DNA from: Candidatus Latescibacterota bacterium
GTDB lineage: Bacteria > JAAXHH01
DNA: 64,000 nucleotides
Reading direction: 5' to 3'
Assembly: GCA_022823465.1 (NCBI GenBank)
Contig: JAJEHX010000006.1
Coordinates: 1-64,000, forward strand
Below the pieces are notes generated by a model that worked only from the letters and a program-made list of their open reading frames with translations, made no database searches and was not told the origin of the DNA. The position numbers and the translations under genes are program-made. This document shows positions 7,791 to 16,501 of the stretch, in pieces. Each line of letters begins with the position of its first letter. Position 1 is the first letter of the stretch.

Positions 7791-9600
7791 ACGCTTGCTG
7801 CCGTTTTCGATAGGGCAGGTTGTGACTCTTCCGGTACTCCCACTGGAGCCGGTGGCGCTCTTTTTCCGTGGATATGAAATCCCAGGGCAGGGACTGCAGG
7901 TCCGCCATGTCCCCGAGATAACGCGAGGTATCCATCCCCAGCTCCGCCGCGGCGCGTTTCCAGTCGCCCTCCTGCCGTACGGTTTCCGCCAGGAACGTGC
8001 TTAGCTCCCGGCCCCCGCGGGACAGTATGGCCTCGAAGTACGCGGATTTCAGGCTCTCATGCTTGACTTCCACCCCCGGTGTGCCGCGCAGGGCCTTCCG
8101 GATGCGGTTCAACTTGCCCTTGACCTCCCGCGGAGACGCCATGGGACTCCACTGAAAGGGCGTCAACGCTTTCGGCACGAAGGGGTTGATGCTCAACCTC
8201 AGCCGGCCGCCAGGCTCTCCGTGCTCCCGCTGCAACCCGGCCAGTCGCCGGGTCATCTCGATGAGTTCCTCGATGTCCGCGTCGGTTTCAGTCGGCAGCC
8301 CGACCATGTAGTACACCTTGAGATGCCGGATACCCTTTTCGAGAATCCGCCGGGCGCCGGTCAGGATCTCTTCCGAGGAGATGGGTTTGTTGATCGCCTT
8401 GCGGAGCCGCTCGGAACCGGCTTCCGGCGCGATCGTCATGGTTCGCAGCCCCGTCTTCAGCATCAGGCGAAGCAGGCTGTCCGGAACCAGGTCGACCCGG
8501 ACCGATGAAACCCCCACGCGAAGCCCGGTTTCTTCCAGGCCTTCGCACAACTCGTCCAGATAGGGGTAGTCGCACATGGCGGAGCTGACCAGTCCCACGG
8601 CCTTCAGTCCCTCCCTGCCCTCCCGGGCCAGGGAAGCGTTCTTCGACCGGATCACGTCGAGTATGGTGGCGGGCTTCAGGGCGCGGAATCTGGGATAGAC
8701 ATAGCTCACGGCGCAGAAACGGCACCGGCGGGGACATCCGCGGGAGATCTCGATCAGGAGCATGTCGCCGAACTCGGTGTCGGGCGTGAGGACGGCGGAA
8801 TGGGCGGGATAGTCCTCGAAGACGCGCACCTGCTGCTTGGCAATCCGGCCGGTAGACACGCGGTCCGCATCGGTTACCTCGTCAGCGCATCCGGCCTCCG
8901 TGGCCGGCGAATCGGTCTGCGAATCGGCCGACGGAACTCCGTATCCGGCCTCCGCGGCCGGCGCCTCAGCCTCCGCGGCCGACGAACCCCCAGGGTCTCC
9001 CGGGGCAGCCGTCTGCAGGGACGGAACATACATGCCGTCCAGCGTCATGGCGCGGGCGAGGTGGTCCTCCCGTCCCAGACCCTGGTCCGCGATGTAACGG
9101 TCGACATAGGCGTAGACCGCCTCCTCGCCGTCTCCTATGATCATCGCGTCTGCGAAATCCGCCAGCGGTTCCGGGTTGATGTAGGTAATCGCGCCGCCGA
9201 TCAGCACGATCGGATCGAAGGGCGTCCGGTCTGCCGCGAGAACGGGGACACGGGCGAGTTCCAGGATACGGATAAGGTTCGGGTAATCGTTCTCGAAGGA
9301 AATGGAGAAGGCTGCGATGTCGCACGAACTGAGGGGCAGCCCGGACTCCAGGGTGACCAGCGGCTTGCGGGACCTGGTCAGGTCTTCCAGGTCGGAAGGC
9401 TCCGGGAGAAAAGCCCGCTCGCAGACGACGTCGTCCCGTTCGTTCAGGTGCCGGTAGATCGTCTGAAACCCCAGGTTGGACATGCCCAGGTAGTAGGTGT
9501 TAGGGTACACCAGGGCAATCCGGACGGCCTTCCCGCCGGGTTTCTTGTATATGGTCCCGCGTTCGCGGGCGAGGGTCTGCGCCATGGATTGCGCGAACAT
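7750..9600 (-). CDS. B12-binding-type radical SAM protein (TIGR03960-like)
   Basis: Radical SAM enzyme of a conserved family of unknown substrate, often found with DUF2344 proteins in ribosomal or tRNA-related contexts. The [4Fe-4S]/SAM motif is S-R-G-C-P-R-R-C-R-F-C-A-V (C-x3-C-x2-C). The preceding 200 residues form the cobalamin-binding-like domain (Y-P-N-T-Y-Y-L-G-M-S-N-L-G). I take the ATG at 9600 as start because family proteins begin there; the open frame runs 71 codons further upstream in low-complexity sequence. Between the two domains lies a roughly 50-residue Ala/Glu/Gly-rich linker unlike its surroundings. No DUF2344 domain is fused. The 3' end is part of a duplication. Confidence 0.9.
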   Translation of the reverse strand: MFAQSMAQTLARERGTIYKKPGGKAVRIALVYPNTYYLGMSNLGFQTIYRHLNERDDVVCERAFLPEPSDLEDLTRSRKPLVTLESGLPLSSCDIAAFSISFENDYPNLIRILELARVPVLAADRTPFDPIVLIGGAITYINPEPLADFADAMIIGDGEEAVYAYVDRYIADQGLGREDHLARAMTLDGMYVPSLQTAAPGDPGGSSAAEAEAPAAEAGYGVPSADSQTDSPATEAGCADEVTDADRVSTGRIAKQQVRVFEDYPAHSAVLTPDTEFGDMLLIEISRGCPRRCRFCAVSYVYPRFRALKPATILDVIRSKNASLAREGREGLKAVGLVSSAMCDYPYLDELCEGLEETGLRVGVSSVRVDLVPDSLLRLMLKTGLRTMTIAPEAGSERLRKAINKPISSEEILTGARRILEKGIRHLKVYYMVGLPTETDADIEELIEMTRRLAGLQREHGEPGGRLRLSINPFVPKALTPFQWSPMASPREVKGKLNRIRKALRGTPGVEVKHESLKSAYFEAILSRGGRELSTFLAETVRQEGDWKRAAAELGMDTSRYLGDMADLQSLPWDFISTEKERHRLQWEYRKSHNLPYRKRQQASRASRADAARSAV

Positions 9601-9885
9601 ACTACCTGTCCACCACCTGTCCAGAATTGATGATCGGAGGCGTGGTCCGACCAGTCCGGCCGGTCCCGCCAGTCCGGCCGCCGCCCCGCACCGGGCTGCT
9701 CTACCGGACCAACCTGCACTATGGACGGCAAAAATACAGCCCGGAGACCCGGGTGTCAAGGCTCGCACCGTGGTCGGCACCGGGGTTGCGGCCACGCGGG
9801 ATGGACTTGACATGCCGCGTTCCCGCAGTTAGCTTTCCGACGATTGATGACCGAAAAGGGAATCCCGGTTCACGGGAGCACGCCC

Positions 9886-10809
9886 ATGGATTCGACGCTA
9901 CACCGAAAATACCGGAAATTCACCTGGACACCGGCCGTCGCGCTGTCGCTCTGCCTGCTGGTGCTGCCGCCGCAGGAAACCGTTGCGCAGCAGGTGAATG
10001 CCGAGGTCCTGGTGCACCTGGAAGCCCTGCCCGTCCTGCACCGCGAGCAGATGGCGGACTTCGCCCTGACGCTTGCCGACTACATCGAGGAATGGGACTG
10101 GCTGGAGGAAGACCTGCCCGAGCCGGTGCACGTGGGGTTCGAAGCGATACTGGCCTTTCTGGGCAGCCGGGTCAAGACCCAGTACGGCTCGCGCCTGACC
10201 GTGTACAGCGGAACGGACCTGAAGTACCTGGACCGGTGGTGGCTGTTCGAGTACGAACGGGAAGATCTGCTCCAGCACGACGACCGGCAGTTTAATGGTC
10301 TGACGTGGCTGATCGACTATTACGTTCATATCATGATCGGCCACGAATTGGACAAATACACGGAATACGGCGGCGACGGCCATTTCCAGCGCGCCAATGC
10401 TATCGCCCTGGACGGCCGGTTCAGCCGCGAATTTCAGCGGGGTTGGGATGAACGGCTGGACCTGATCGACGGTATTCTGGCGGATGCATACAAGCCCCAT
10501 CGCCTGATCAGGAACCGGTATTACCGGGGTTTGGCGGCACAGAAGGAAAACAAGCCGGCGGAGGCCCGGACGCTTTGCCGCCAGGCCGTGGATACCATGG
10601 TGGAACTGCACGAAAAGGACTCGCGGGACGAGCGTCTGAAGGAATTCCTGAATGCCCATTACCTTCAACTTGCGGATATATTCAGTTCGGAATCCCCCAC
10701 GGAAGTCCTTGATGCGGCCTCTTCCAGGGAAGTCTACGACATGCTTATGAAGATCGACCCCGCGCACAGGTCGACCTACGAAAAGCATGTGGAGCGTTTG
10801 AGCAGATGA
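9886..10809 (+). CDS. DUF4835/PorD-like exported protein
   Basis: A 307-aa protein with an N-terminal signal peptide cleaved near V-A-Q-Q. The middle resembles DUF4835 (PorD), a family linked to type IX secretion and gliding in Bacteroidetes: L-T-W-L-I-D-Y-Y-V-H-I-M-I-G, then Y-G-G-D-G-H-F-Q-R-A, W-D-E-R-L-D-L-I-D-G-I and Y-K-P-H-R-L-I. These match from memory of the family, not from a search. The start at 9886 is chosen for GGGAG seven bases upstream; an ATG at 9844 would add 14 residues. The final 80 residues are helical. No other type IX secretion genes are in the window. Confidence 0.7.
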   Translation: MDSTLHRKYRKFTWTPAVALSLCLLVLPPQETVAQQVNAEVLVHLEALPVLHREQMADFALTLADYIEEWDWLEEDLPEPVHVGFEAILAFLGSRVKTQYGSRLTVYSGTDLKYLDRWWLFEYEREDLLQHDDRQFNGLTWLIDYYVHIMIGHELDKYTEYGGDGHFQRANAIALDGRFSREFQRGWDERLDLIDGILADAYKPHRLIRNRYYRGLAAQKENKPAEARTLCRQAVDTMVELHEKDSRDERLKEFLNAHYLQLADIFSSESPTEVLDAASSREVYDMLMKIDPAHRSTYEKHVERLSR

Positions 10810-10811
10810 CA

Positions 10812-10828
10812 AGACGGACCGTCCGTCT
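10812..10828. terminator. Perfect inverted repeat between convergent genes
   Basis: AGACGGAC and GTCCGTCT separated by one base, starting three bases after the stop of the DUF4835-like gene. There is no U-run, so it is not a canonical terminator. It may act as a bidirectional transcript-end hairpin. Confidence 0.4.
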
Positions 10829-10834
10829 GGCCGT

Positions 10835-11026
10835 TCAGTCCCTGCGGCGGAGTTTCACGGACCGGGTGGTCCGGGCGGACCGGGCGGTCCGGGTGGACCA
10901 GTACCTGGATCTGTTACGTTGAAACCGTATGCGGCCGCAGGAAGGGCACCGCCACTTTCGCTGCTTGTGAAAACTCCGCTTCGCCTCGTTCATAGATCGG
11001 TTACAACGGTTGCATCTCATCGGCAT
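10835..11026 (-). CDS. Small zinc-ribbon protein, low-complexity tail
   Basis: A 63-aa basic protein with a C-N-R-C pair at residues 5-8 and a C-P-S-C pair at 27-30, spaced like a zinc ribbon. The tail after residue 40 (Thr/Arg/Ser-rich) is encoded by a 9-bp GC-rich repeat (10859-10900). There is no clear ribosome site before the ATG, and the gene is divergent, by 14 bases, from the next. It may be a genuine small nucleic-acid-binding protein whose end was rewritten by repeat expansion, or an open frame with no product. Confidence 0.42.
   Translation of the reverse strand: MPMRCNRCNRSMNEAKRSFHKQRKWRCPSCGRIRFQRNRSRYWSTRTARSARTTRSVKLRRRD
10859..10900. repeat. 9-bp GC-rich tandem repeat
   Basis: About 4.6 units alternating GGACCGGGT/C and GGTCCGGGC/T. 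It encodes the Arg/Thr/Ser tail of the zinc-ribbon open frame on the minus strand. Confidence 0.85.
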
Positions 11027-11040
11027 CAGAAGACAATCAA

Positions 11041-11841
11041 ATGAAAAGAAGACATGACATGACCGGAAACCTGATCAAGTGGCTCCCGATCATATTGGCT
11101 GGACTCCTCACGGCCGCCGAAGTCCACGGATCCGAAGGCGACCCGGCCATCTGGCGTAAAATGGTCCGGGCATCGACCACCGTGCACGAAGTTTTCCTTT
11201 CCCGCACGCCGCAGATCGTAATCTATGGCAACGGGCTCATCGTATTCCGGGACGACGATTTCAAGACGCCCCACCGGCAGATCCGGCTGGAGGGGGAGGA
11301 GCTCGGCGGACTGTACGTGGTAATGCAGAACAGCTTCGGCCTGTCGAGCCTGACCAACGAATGGATCGATAACGAATTGCCCTACGCCAGGAGCATACAG
11401 GAACCTTTTCGGGAAAGCAACGACAAGGTGACCATCTGGATCGGACTGCACGCCCCGCCGAGCCGGCACACTTACTCTCCCGCGCTGCTCAAGGCCCGTT
11501 CCGTCAACGACGTCATTGCCCCGGCCTGGAATGCCATGTACAAATTCAACAACTTCCTCTCCGGGTTCTCCCACCCCGGGGCCCAACCCTTTGTCCCGGA
11601 CCGCGTCGAGATCGCCGTGCAGAAACTGCCCGGGTACATGGAGGACCAGTCCGAAGATGCCATGGACTGGCCGCTGGATGCTATCGACCTGGCCGAAGTG
11701 AAGGGGAAGCGCCCGCGAGGATACCGGGAACTCGCCGGGTCAGACGCGCGCGAAGCATACCGGCTCCTGACCGAACACCAGGCGATCCGTTCCGGCGGCC
11801 AAGTATATCTCGTCTGGGTCCGCCCGCTCCTCCTGCCCTGA
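11041..11841 (+). CDS. Hypothetical exported protein
   Basis: A 266-aa protein with a signal peptide (residues 8-31, W-L-P-I-I-L-A-G-L-L-T-A-A, cleavage near V-H-G-S). The mature part has strand-rich segments (Q-I-V-I-Y-G-N-G-L-I-V-F-R-D-D), a Y-K-F-N-N-F-L segment and a C-terminal Y-L-V-W-V-R-P-L-L strand. I do not recognise a family or a catalytic motif. It stands alone on the plus strand, convergent with the sugar importer operon. Confidence 0.72.
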   Translation: MKRRHDMTGNLIKWLPIILAGLLTAAEVHGSEGDPAIWRKMVRASTTVHEVFLSRTPQIVIYGNGLIVFRDDDFKTPHRQIRLEGEELGGLYVVMQNSFGLSSLTNEWIDNELPYARSIQEPFRESNDKVTIWIGLHAPPSRHTYSPALLKARSVNDVIAPAWNAMYKFNNFLSGFSHPGAQPFVPDRVEIAVQKLPGYMEDQSEDAMDWPLDAIDLAEVKGKRPRGYRELAGSDAREAYRLLTEHQAIRSGGQVYLVWVRPLLLP

Positions 11842-11883
11842 TCCGACGCGCAGCAGCCGCAGGACAGTCCTTCCGTCCACCCC

Positions 11884-12717
11884 CTAACCCTTCACGGCGC
11901 CTAAAGCCAGTCCCCGAACCATGTACCGCTGGACGAAGGCGAACACGGCCAGCGCGGGTAGCAGCGCCAGGGTGGCGCCGGCCATCATGCGTCCCCAGTG
12001 TATGTCGTACTTGCTGATGAAGTTGTACAGACCGACGGGCAGGGTGAAGGTGGATTCCGAGTTCAGAAACATCACCGCGAACAGCAATTCGTTCCAGGCG
12101 CCGATGAAGGCGAATAGAAAAGTCGCGATCAGGCCGGGACGGGCCAGCGGTACGGCCACGCGCAGGATCGCCCCCATCCGGTTGCATCCGTCCACCATGG
12201 CGGCCTCCTCCAGTTCCGACGGCACGCCCGCGAAGAATCCCTGCATCATGAGCGTGCAGAAGGGGATGTTCAGCACGGTGTACACGATCATCAGGCTGTA
12301 GAGGGTGTTGAGCAGGCCGAGCATGCGGAAGATGATGAAGAGAGGTACGATGAGCACCACCACGGGCATCATCTGGGTCGCCAGGAAGACCAGGAGCGTG
12401 GCCTGCCGGCCCCGGAAACGGTAGCGCGCGAGGGCGTAGCCCCCGAGGACCGACACAGTCAGCGTGCAGGCCGAGGCCAGGCTGGCGACGGTAAGGCTGT
12501 TGGAGAAGAACCGGGGGATATCGGTCCGCAGGAAGGCCGCGGCGTAATGTTCCAGCGTAGGCGCCGACGGGAAATACCGCAGGGGCCAGACGAAGAGATC
12601 CTTCTCCGGCGTCAGGGAAGTCGCCACCATCCAGTACACGGGAAAGACCGCGAAGAGAAAAAAAGCGCTTAGTCCGGCTGCGTGAAGCAGGCGGCTGAGT
12701 GGATGCGGACGGATCAT
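11884..12717 (-). CDS. Carbohydrate ABC transporter permease, MalG/UgpE type
   Basis: Second permease of a sugar importer, 277 aa from the ATG at 12717. That start has GAGGA seven bases upstream and lies 10 bases after the stop of the MalF-type partner; an upstream start would overlap it. There are six predicted helices, the F-P-V-Y-W-M-V-A-T-S-L motif in helix 1, and an EAA loop around V-P-S-E-L-E-E-A-A-M-V-D-G. The typical C-terminal Q-R-Y-M-V-R-G-L-A-L-G-A-V-K-G is complete. No ATPase gene is nearby, so the system probably uses a shared MsmK-type ATPase. Confidence 0.95.
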   Translation of the reverse strand: MIRPHPLSRLLHAAGLSAFFLFAVFPVYWMVATSLTPEKDLFVWPLRYFPSAPTLEHYAAAFLRTDIPRFFSNSLTVASLASACTLTVSVLGGYALARYRFRGRQATLLVFLATQMMPVVVLIVPLFIIFRMLGLLNTLYSLMIVYTVLNIPFCTLMMQGFFAGVPSELEEAAMVDGCNRMGAILRVAVPLARPGLIATFLFAFIGAWNELLFAVMFLNSESTFTLPVGLYNFISKYDIHWGRMMAGATLALLPALAVFAFVQRYMVRGLALGAVKG

Positions 12718-12727
12718 TTTCCAATCC

Positions 12728-13609
12728 TCATATCGAAGCCTCGTCACCGTGGAACCTCGTGATGCGGAGGAACACGGCGGTAAAGACCAGGGAAAGCACG
12801 GTCAGCGCGACGCCCAGGGCGGCCGAATACCCGAAATCCAGCCCGAGGAAGGCCTTCTGGAACACGTAGAGCGCCAGGGTGCGGGACGCCCCGGCCGGAC
12901 CGCCCCCGGTCATCACCCAGATCAGATCCGCCCAGTTGAATATCCAGATCGCCCGAAGAAGAACGGTGATGACGATGGCCGGCTTCACCATGGGCGCGGT
13001 GACGCGCCAGAAGGACTGCCACGCCGTGGCGCCGTCCATGTCGGCCGCTTCGTACAGGCTCGGCGGTATGGCCTGCAGGGCGGCGAAGAGCATGACGGCG
13101 AAGAAGGTGACGCCGAACCAGATATTGGCCAGCACGCAGGAGAGCAGGGCCGTCTCCCCGCGGGACAGGAACCCGACTTTCTCATCCAGCAGCCCTGCGC
13201 GGATGAGCAGGTCGTTGACCAGCCCGAATTCCCCGTTGAGCAGCCAGGCCCAGATGATGGCGATCAGGAAACCCGATACCGCCCAGGGCGCGAAAACGAT
13301 GGCCTGGAAGAGCCCCCTGCCCCTGAACCGCGCGCTATTGAGCAGCAGCGCCAGGCAGAAGCCGAGCAGGAACTGGAAGCACAGCGATACGACCACCCAG
13401 ACCACGGAATTCCAGAGACTCCGCCAGAAGTACTCGTCGTCCAGCATGGCGGCGTATTGGCCCAGGCCGACAAAAGGGGTGTTGAGGGGATCCATGAGCT
13501 GGTATTCCCGCAGCGAAAGCAGGAATACGGTGGCCATGGGGTAGAACAGGAATCCCGCGATGAGCAGGTAAGCGGGCGTCAGCAGCAGGTAGGGTTCGGC
13601 TTTTTTCAT
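12728..13609 (-). CDS. Sugar ABC transporter permease, MalF/UgpA type
   Basis: First permease of the importer, 293 aa with about six helices. The N-terminus (Y-L-L-L-T-P-A-Y-L-L-I-A-G-F) is typical of MalF/UgpA-type subunits. The EAA loop reads L-Y-E-A-A-D-M-D-G-A, and the family motif W-N-S-V-V-W is present. It is preceded by the binding-protein gene with a 12-base gap and followed by the MalG partner, a standard binding protein-permease-permease order. Confidence 0.95.
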   Translation of the reverse strand: MKKAEPYLLLTPAYLLIAGFLFYPMATVFLLSLREYQLMDPLNTPFVGLGQYAAMLDDEYFWRSLWNSVVWVVVSLCFQFLLGFCLALLLNSARFRGRGLFQAIVFAPWAVSGFLIAIIWAWLLNGEFGLVNDLLIRAGLLDEKVGFLSRGETALLSCVLANIWFGVTFFAVMLFAALQAIPPSLYEAADMDGATAWQSFWRVTAPMVKPAIVITVLLRAIWIFNWADLIWVMTGGGPAGASRTLALYVFQKAFLGLDFGYSAALGVALTVLSLVFTAVFLRITRFHGDEASI

Positions 13610-13621
13610 GGCGCGGCCCGG

Positions 13622-15040
13622 TTACGAAGCGGCCGGCGGCCGGGGCGTATCGGAACCGTGGCGATCCACGTAACGCTTTTGGGCCCGGTTCAGGAAGTCC
13701 GCCAGCCGGTCGAGCGTTTCCCGCGGCGACTGCCTGCCGAGGAGCATCTTCTGCTGTTCTTCGGTGACCAGCACCTCGATGAATTCACCCATTTCGGGCA
13801 GGTAGCTCGGATACCAGTTCTGCAGGAGTTTCGTATCGGTGGCCATGTCCATGAACGGGCGCAGGAATCCCTGGCCGAAATAGGGGTCGTCCATGCCCTG
13901 CTTCACCGTCGGCAACACGCTTGCGTCCTTGCTGTAGGCGATGAGTTGGTCCGGCGACATCATCCACTCGTAGAAAGCCAGCGCCCCGTCCGGGTGCTGC
14001 GCGCCGCTCGAAATCGAGAGGATCCAGATGTCGTTGGACGCCACGTGGGCCCGGGGGCCGGCGGGCATGGGGGCGGTGGCCAGGGTCGATTCGTCCATGC
14101 CGTGTTCCAGGCAGGTGCGCACCACTTCGGGGTCCTGCTCGATGCACCCGCAGATTCCGGACCAGAAGCCCTGCACCAGTTCGTTGTAGCCCCAGTTCAC
14201 CGAGTCCGACGGCGCCAGCCCGTCCCGGTAGATGTCGTTCCAGTAGGTCAGCCCTTCCACGTGCGCCGGGCTGCCTATGATGCAGTTGTGGTCCCCGTCG
14301 AACCATTCGTTCGTGCCGGAGAACTCCTCCAGTATGGGCCACCAGGTCCAGAAGCCCCCGCGGGCGCCGCGCAGGGCGTAGCCGTAACGGTCTCTGTCCC
14401 GGTCCGTAATCCGCTCCAGCAGCGCGCGCCACCCGGCCCGGGTCTCCGCGGGCTCCAGGCCCTGCTCGTCCAGCCATTGCTTCCTGTAGAACATGGCCCG
14501 CGTCGTCAGTTCCAAAGGCAGCCCGTAGACCCGGCCGTCCTCGATGGCCGTGCTGCTTTCGCACCGGAGCAGGGCCGTCCTGGTGAAGGCGCCACGATGG
14601 GGCCACGACGCGTACCAGGAAGTCAGGTCCTCGATGGCGCCCATGGCCCGGAACTCGGCCATCCACTGGCCCGTCGCCGTGATCACGTCGGGTGGATTCC
14701 CGCCGGCGATCATGGTCAGCAGTTTGGCGTGGCCCTGGTCCCAAGGCGCGGGAATCACTTCCACGCGCAAGTCGTCCCGAAGGGCCATGAAACGGTCGAC
14801 CTGCCGGGCAAGGGCCTGATTCTTCACCTCGCCCATCGGGCTGAATACCGTGACGGTCCGGCGGTCGTCCCCGCCTCCGCAACCCAGCACAGCCGCGCCC
14901 GCGACGGCCGTGCCGCCGAGGCGCAGCATATCACGGCGGGTAAGGCGCCGGGGTATCATGACGGGTTTTGCCTGATGACGCATGGTGGCAGGTTTCGTAA
15001 CGGGAATCCGTGGCGCATACCTGTTCCGATGTCCTGTCAT
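13622..15040 (-). CDS. Sugar ABC transporter substrate-binding lipoprotein (copy 2)
   Basis: Extracellular family-1 solute-binding protein, up to 472 aa. The export signal reads T-R-R-D-M-L-R-L-G-G, a twin-arginine type, and ends in a lipobox A-A-V-L-G-C. The annotated GTG/ATG region has several candidate starts (15040, 14983, 14959). The last is closest to the signal, but none has a strong ribosome site. The mature protein is closely similar along its length to the neighbouring binding protein at 15062-16405; the C-terminal 60 residues (P-E-M-G-E-F, Q-K-M-L-L, E-T-L-D-R-L-A-D-F-L) are nearly identical. It lies between that paralog and the permeases. Confidence 0.92.
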   Translation of the reverse strand: MTGHRNRYAPRIPVTKPATMRHQAKPVMIPRRLTRRDMLRLGGTAVAGAAVLGCGGGDDRRTVTVFSPMGEVKNQALARQVDRFMALRDDLRVEVIPAPWDQGHAKLLTMIAGGNPPDVITATGQWMAEFRAMGAIEDLTSWYASWPHRGAFTRTALLRCESSTAIEDGRVYGLPLELTTRAMFYRKQWLDEQGLEPAETRAGWRALLERITDRDRDRYGYALRGARGGFWTWWPILEEFSGTNEWFDGDHNCIIGSPAHVEGLTYWNDIYRDGLAPSDSVNWGYNELVQGFWSGICGCIEQDPEVVRTCLEHGMDESTLATAPMPAGPRAHVASNDIWILSISSGAQHPDGALAFYEWMMSPDQLIAYSKDASVLPTVKQGMDDPYFGQGFLRPFMDMATDTKLLQNWYPSYLPEMGEFIEVLVTEEQQKMLLGRQSPRETLDRLADFLNRAQKRYVDRHGSDTPRPPAAS

Positions 15041-15061
15041 GCCAAACAGTTTCCTGGCGCG

Positions 15062-16405
15062 CTACACCGGCGGCCGCGGCGTATCAGGACCGTGACGGTC
15101 CACGTACTTCCGCTGCGCCTGTGTAAGGAAATCGGCCAGCCGGTCGAGGGTCTCCTGCGGCGACTGCCTCTTGAGCAGCATTTTCTGGTGCTCCTCGGTT
15201 ACGCGCACCTCGAGAAACTCTCCCATCTCCGGCAGGTAGTTGGGATACCAGTTCTGTATGATGGCCGGATCGCTCACCATTTCCACGAAGGACCGGTAGA
15301 GGCCCTGCCCGAAAGCGGGGTCCTTCATAGCCTCGGCGAAGGGCGGGATCATGTTGACGTCCCTGCAGTACCGAAGCCGCTGTTCGGGCGCCATCAGCCA
15401 GCTGAGAAAGGTCCAGGCTTCGTCCTTGTGCCGTGAAGCCGAAGACATGGAAGTATATCCACCGTCGGACAGGGCCACGCGGGCCCGCGGACCGGCAGGC
15501 ATGACCGTGATGGCGAGGGTATCCTCGTCCAGGCCGTGCTCCAGGCAGGTCCGGACAACCTCCGGGTCCTGTTCCATTGTGCCGCAGAGTCCCGACCAGA
15601 ACCCCTGCACCAGTTCGTTGAAGCCCCAGTTCAGTGAATCGGGCGGCGCGAGGCCGTCCTGGTAGAGATCGTTCCAGTAGGACAGTCCCGCCACGTGGTC
15701 CGGACCGTTGATTACGCACTGGTGGTCCTCGTCGAACCACGCGTTGCTCCCGGCGTATTCCTGGGCGATGGGCCACCACGACCAGAATCCGCCCCGTGCG
15801 CCGCGGAGGGCGTATCCATAGCGCTGGCGGGCCGGGTCCGTGATCTTCTCGAGCAGCGCGCGCCAATCCTCTCGTGTTTCCGCCGGCTTCAGGTCGTGCT
15901 CATCGAGCCACTCGGTGCGGTAGAACATGGAACGGACGGCCACTTCCGTAGGCAGGCCGAATACCTGGTCGCCGTCGAAGGCCATGGTCGCCCGGGTCAG
16001 CCTCTTCACCTGCTCCGTGTAGCCCTGCAGATAGGGCCAGTCCCGCACCCAGGGTCCGAGGTCCTCGAGGGCGCCCATGGCGCGGAACTCGGTCACCCAC
16101 CAGCTGGGAATAGACATGACGTCGGGAGGAGCGCCTCCCAGAATTGCCGTGAGATACTTCGAATGGGCCTGGTCCCAGGGCACCTTGACGTGCTCTATGC
16201 GGATCCCGGGGTGGATCTCCATGAACTCGGCGATGAGCGGCTCGAGGGACCGATGCTTCTCACGGGTCTGGGCCGTCATGAACTGAACGGCCGTCCGGTC
16301 GTCACCGCCGCCGCAACCGAACACGGCCGCACCGAGCAGGGCGCCGCCGCCGACTTTCAGTGCGTCGCGGCGGGAAAGTTTCCGGGGAGAAGGGTTTTCT
16401 GGCAT
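15062..16405 (-). CDS. Sugar ABC transporter substrate-binding lipoprotein (copy 1)
   Basis: 447-aa extracellular solute-binding protein, first binding protein of the operon. It has a Tat-type motif (S-R-R-D-A-L-K-V-G-G) and a lipobox (A-A-V-F-G-C), so it is probably a lipoprotein exported folded. Aromatic-rich loops such as G-G-F-W-S-W-W-P-I fit sugar binding. It shares an obvious common ancestor with the next gene; sequence has drifted most in the N-terminal 80 residues and around residues 320-350, where ligand contacts often lie. The context with GH51 suggests arabinose-containing oligosaccharides. Confidence 0.93.
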   Translation of the reverse strand: MPENPSPRKLSRRDALKVGGGALLGAAVFGCGGGDDRTAVQFMTAQTREKHRSLEPLIAEFMEIHPGIRIEHVKVPWDQAHSKYLTAILGGAPPDVMSIPSWWVTEFRAMGALEDLGPWVRDWPYLQGYTEQVKRLTRATMAFDGDQVFGLPTEVAVRSMFYRTEWLDEHDLKPAETREDWRALLEKITDPARQRYGYALRGARGGFWSWWPIAQEYAGSNAWFDEDHQCVINGPDHVAGLSYWNDLYQDGLAPPDSLNWGFNELVQGFWSGLCGTMEQDPEVVRTCLEHGLDEDTLAITVMPAGPRARVALSDGGYTSMSSASRHKDEAWTFLSWLMAPEQRLRYCRDVNMIPPFAEAMKDPAFGQGLYRSFVEMVSDPAIIQNWYPNYLPEMGEFLEVRVTEEHQKMLLKRQSPQETLDRLADFLTQAQRKYVDRHGPDTPRPPV

Positions 16406-16442
16406 GAAAGGATGCGACTTCGTTGCGGCAGTCAGCCGGGAC

Positions 16443-16500
16443 GTGACGCCGAATGTTGACGACCGGTCACGCCGAACGTTGACGACCGGTTACGCCGCGG
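16443..16500. repeat. 23-bp tandem repeat next to the GH51 stop
   Basis: Units at 16443-16465 and 16466-16488 (GTSACGCCGAAYGTTGACGACCG) plus a partial third. The array ends one base before the GH51 stop codon complement at 16502. Confidence 0.85.
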
Positions 16501-16501
16501 C

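Noticed and set aside
10812..10828. Intrinsic terminator
   Set aside because: The inverted repeat is perfect but no U-run follows on either strand, so it is kept only as a low-confidence hairpin.
12749..15436. A very long plus-strand open frame across the sugar importer region
   Set aside because: It lies antisense to three well-supported genes; its composition (Gln/His/Pro/Arg-rich) is that of a GC-rich shadow frame.
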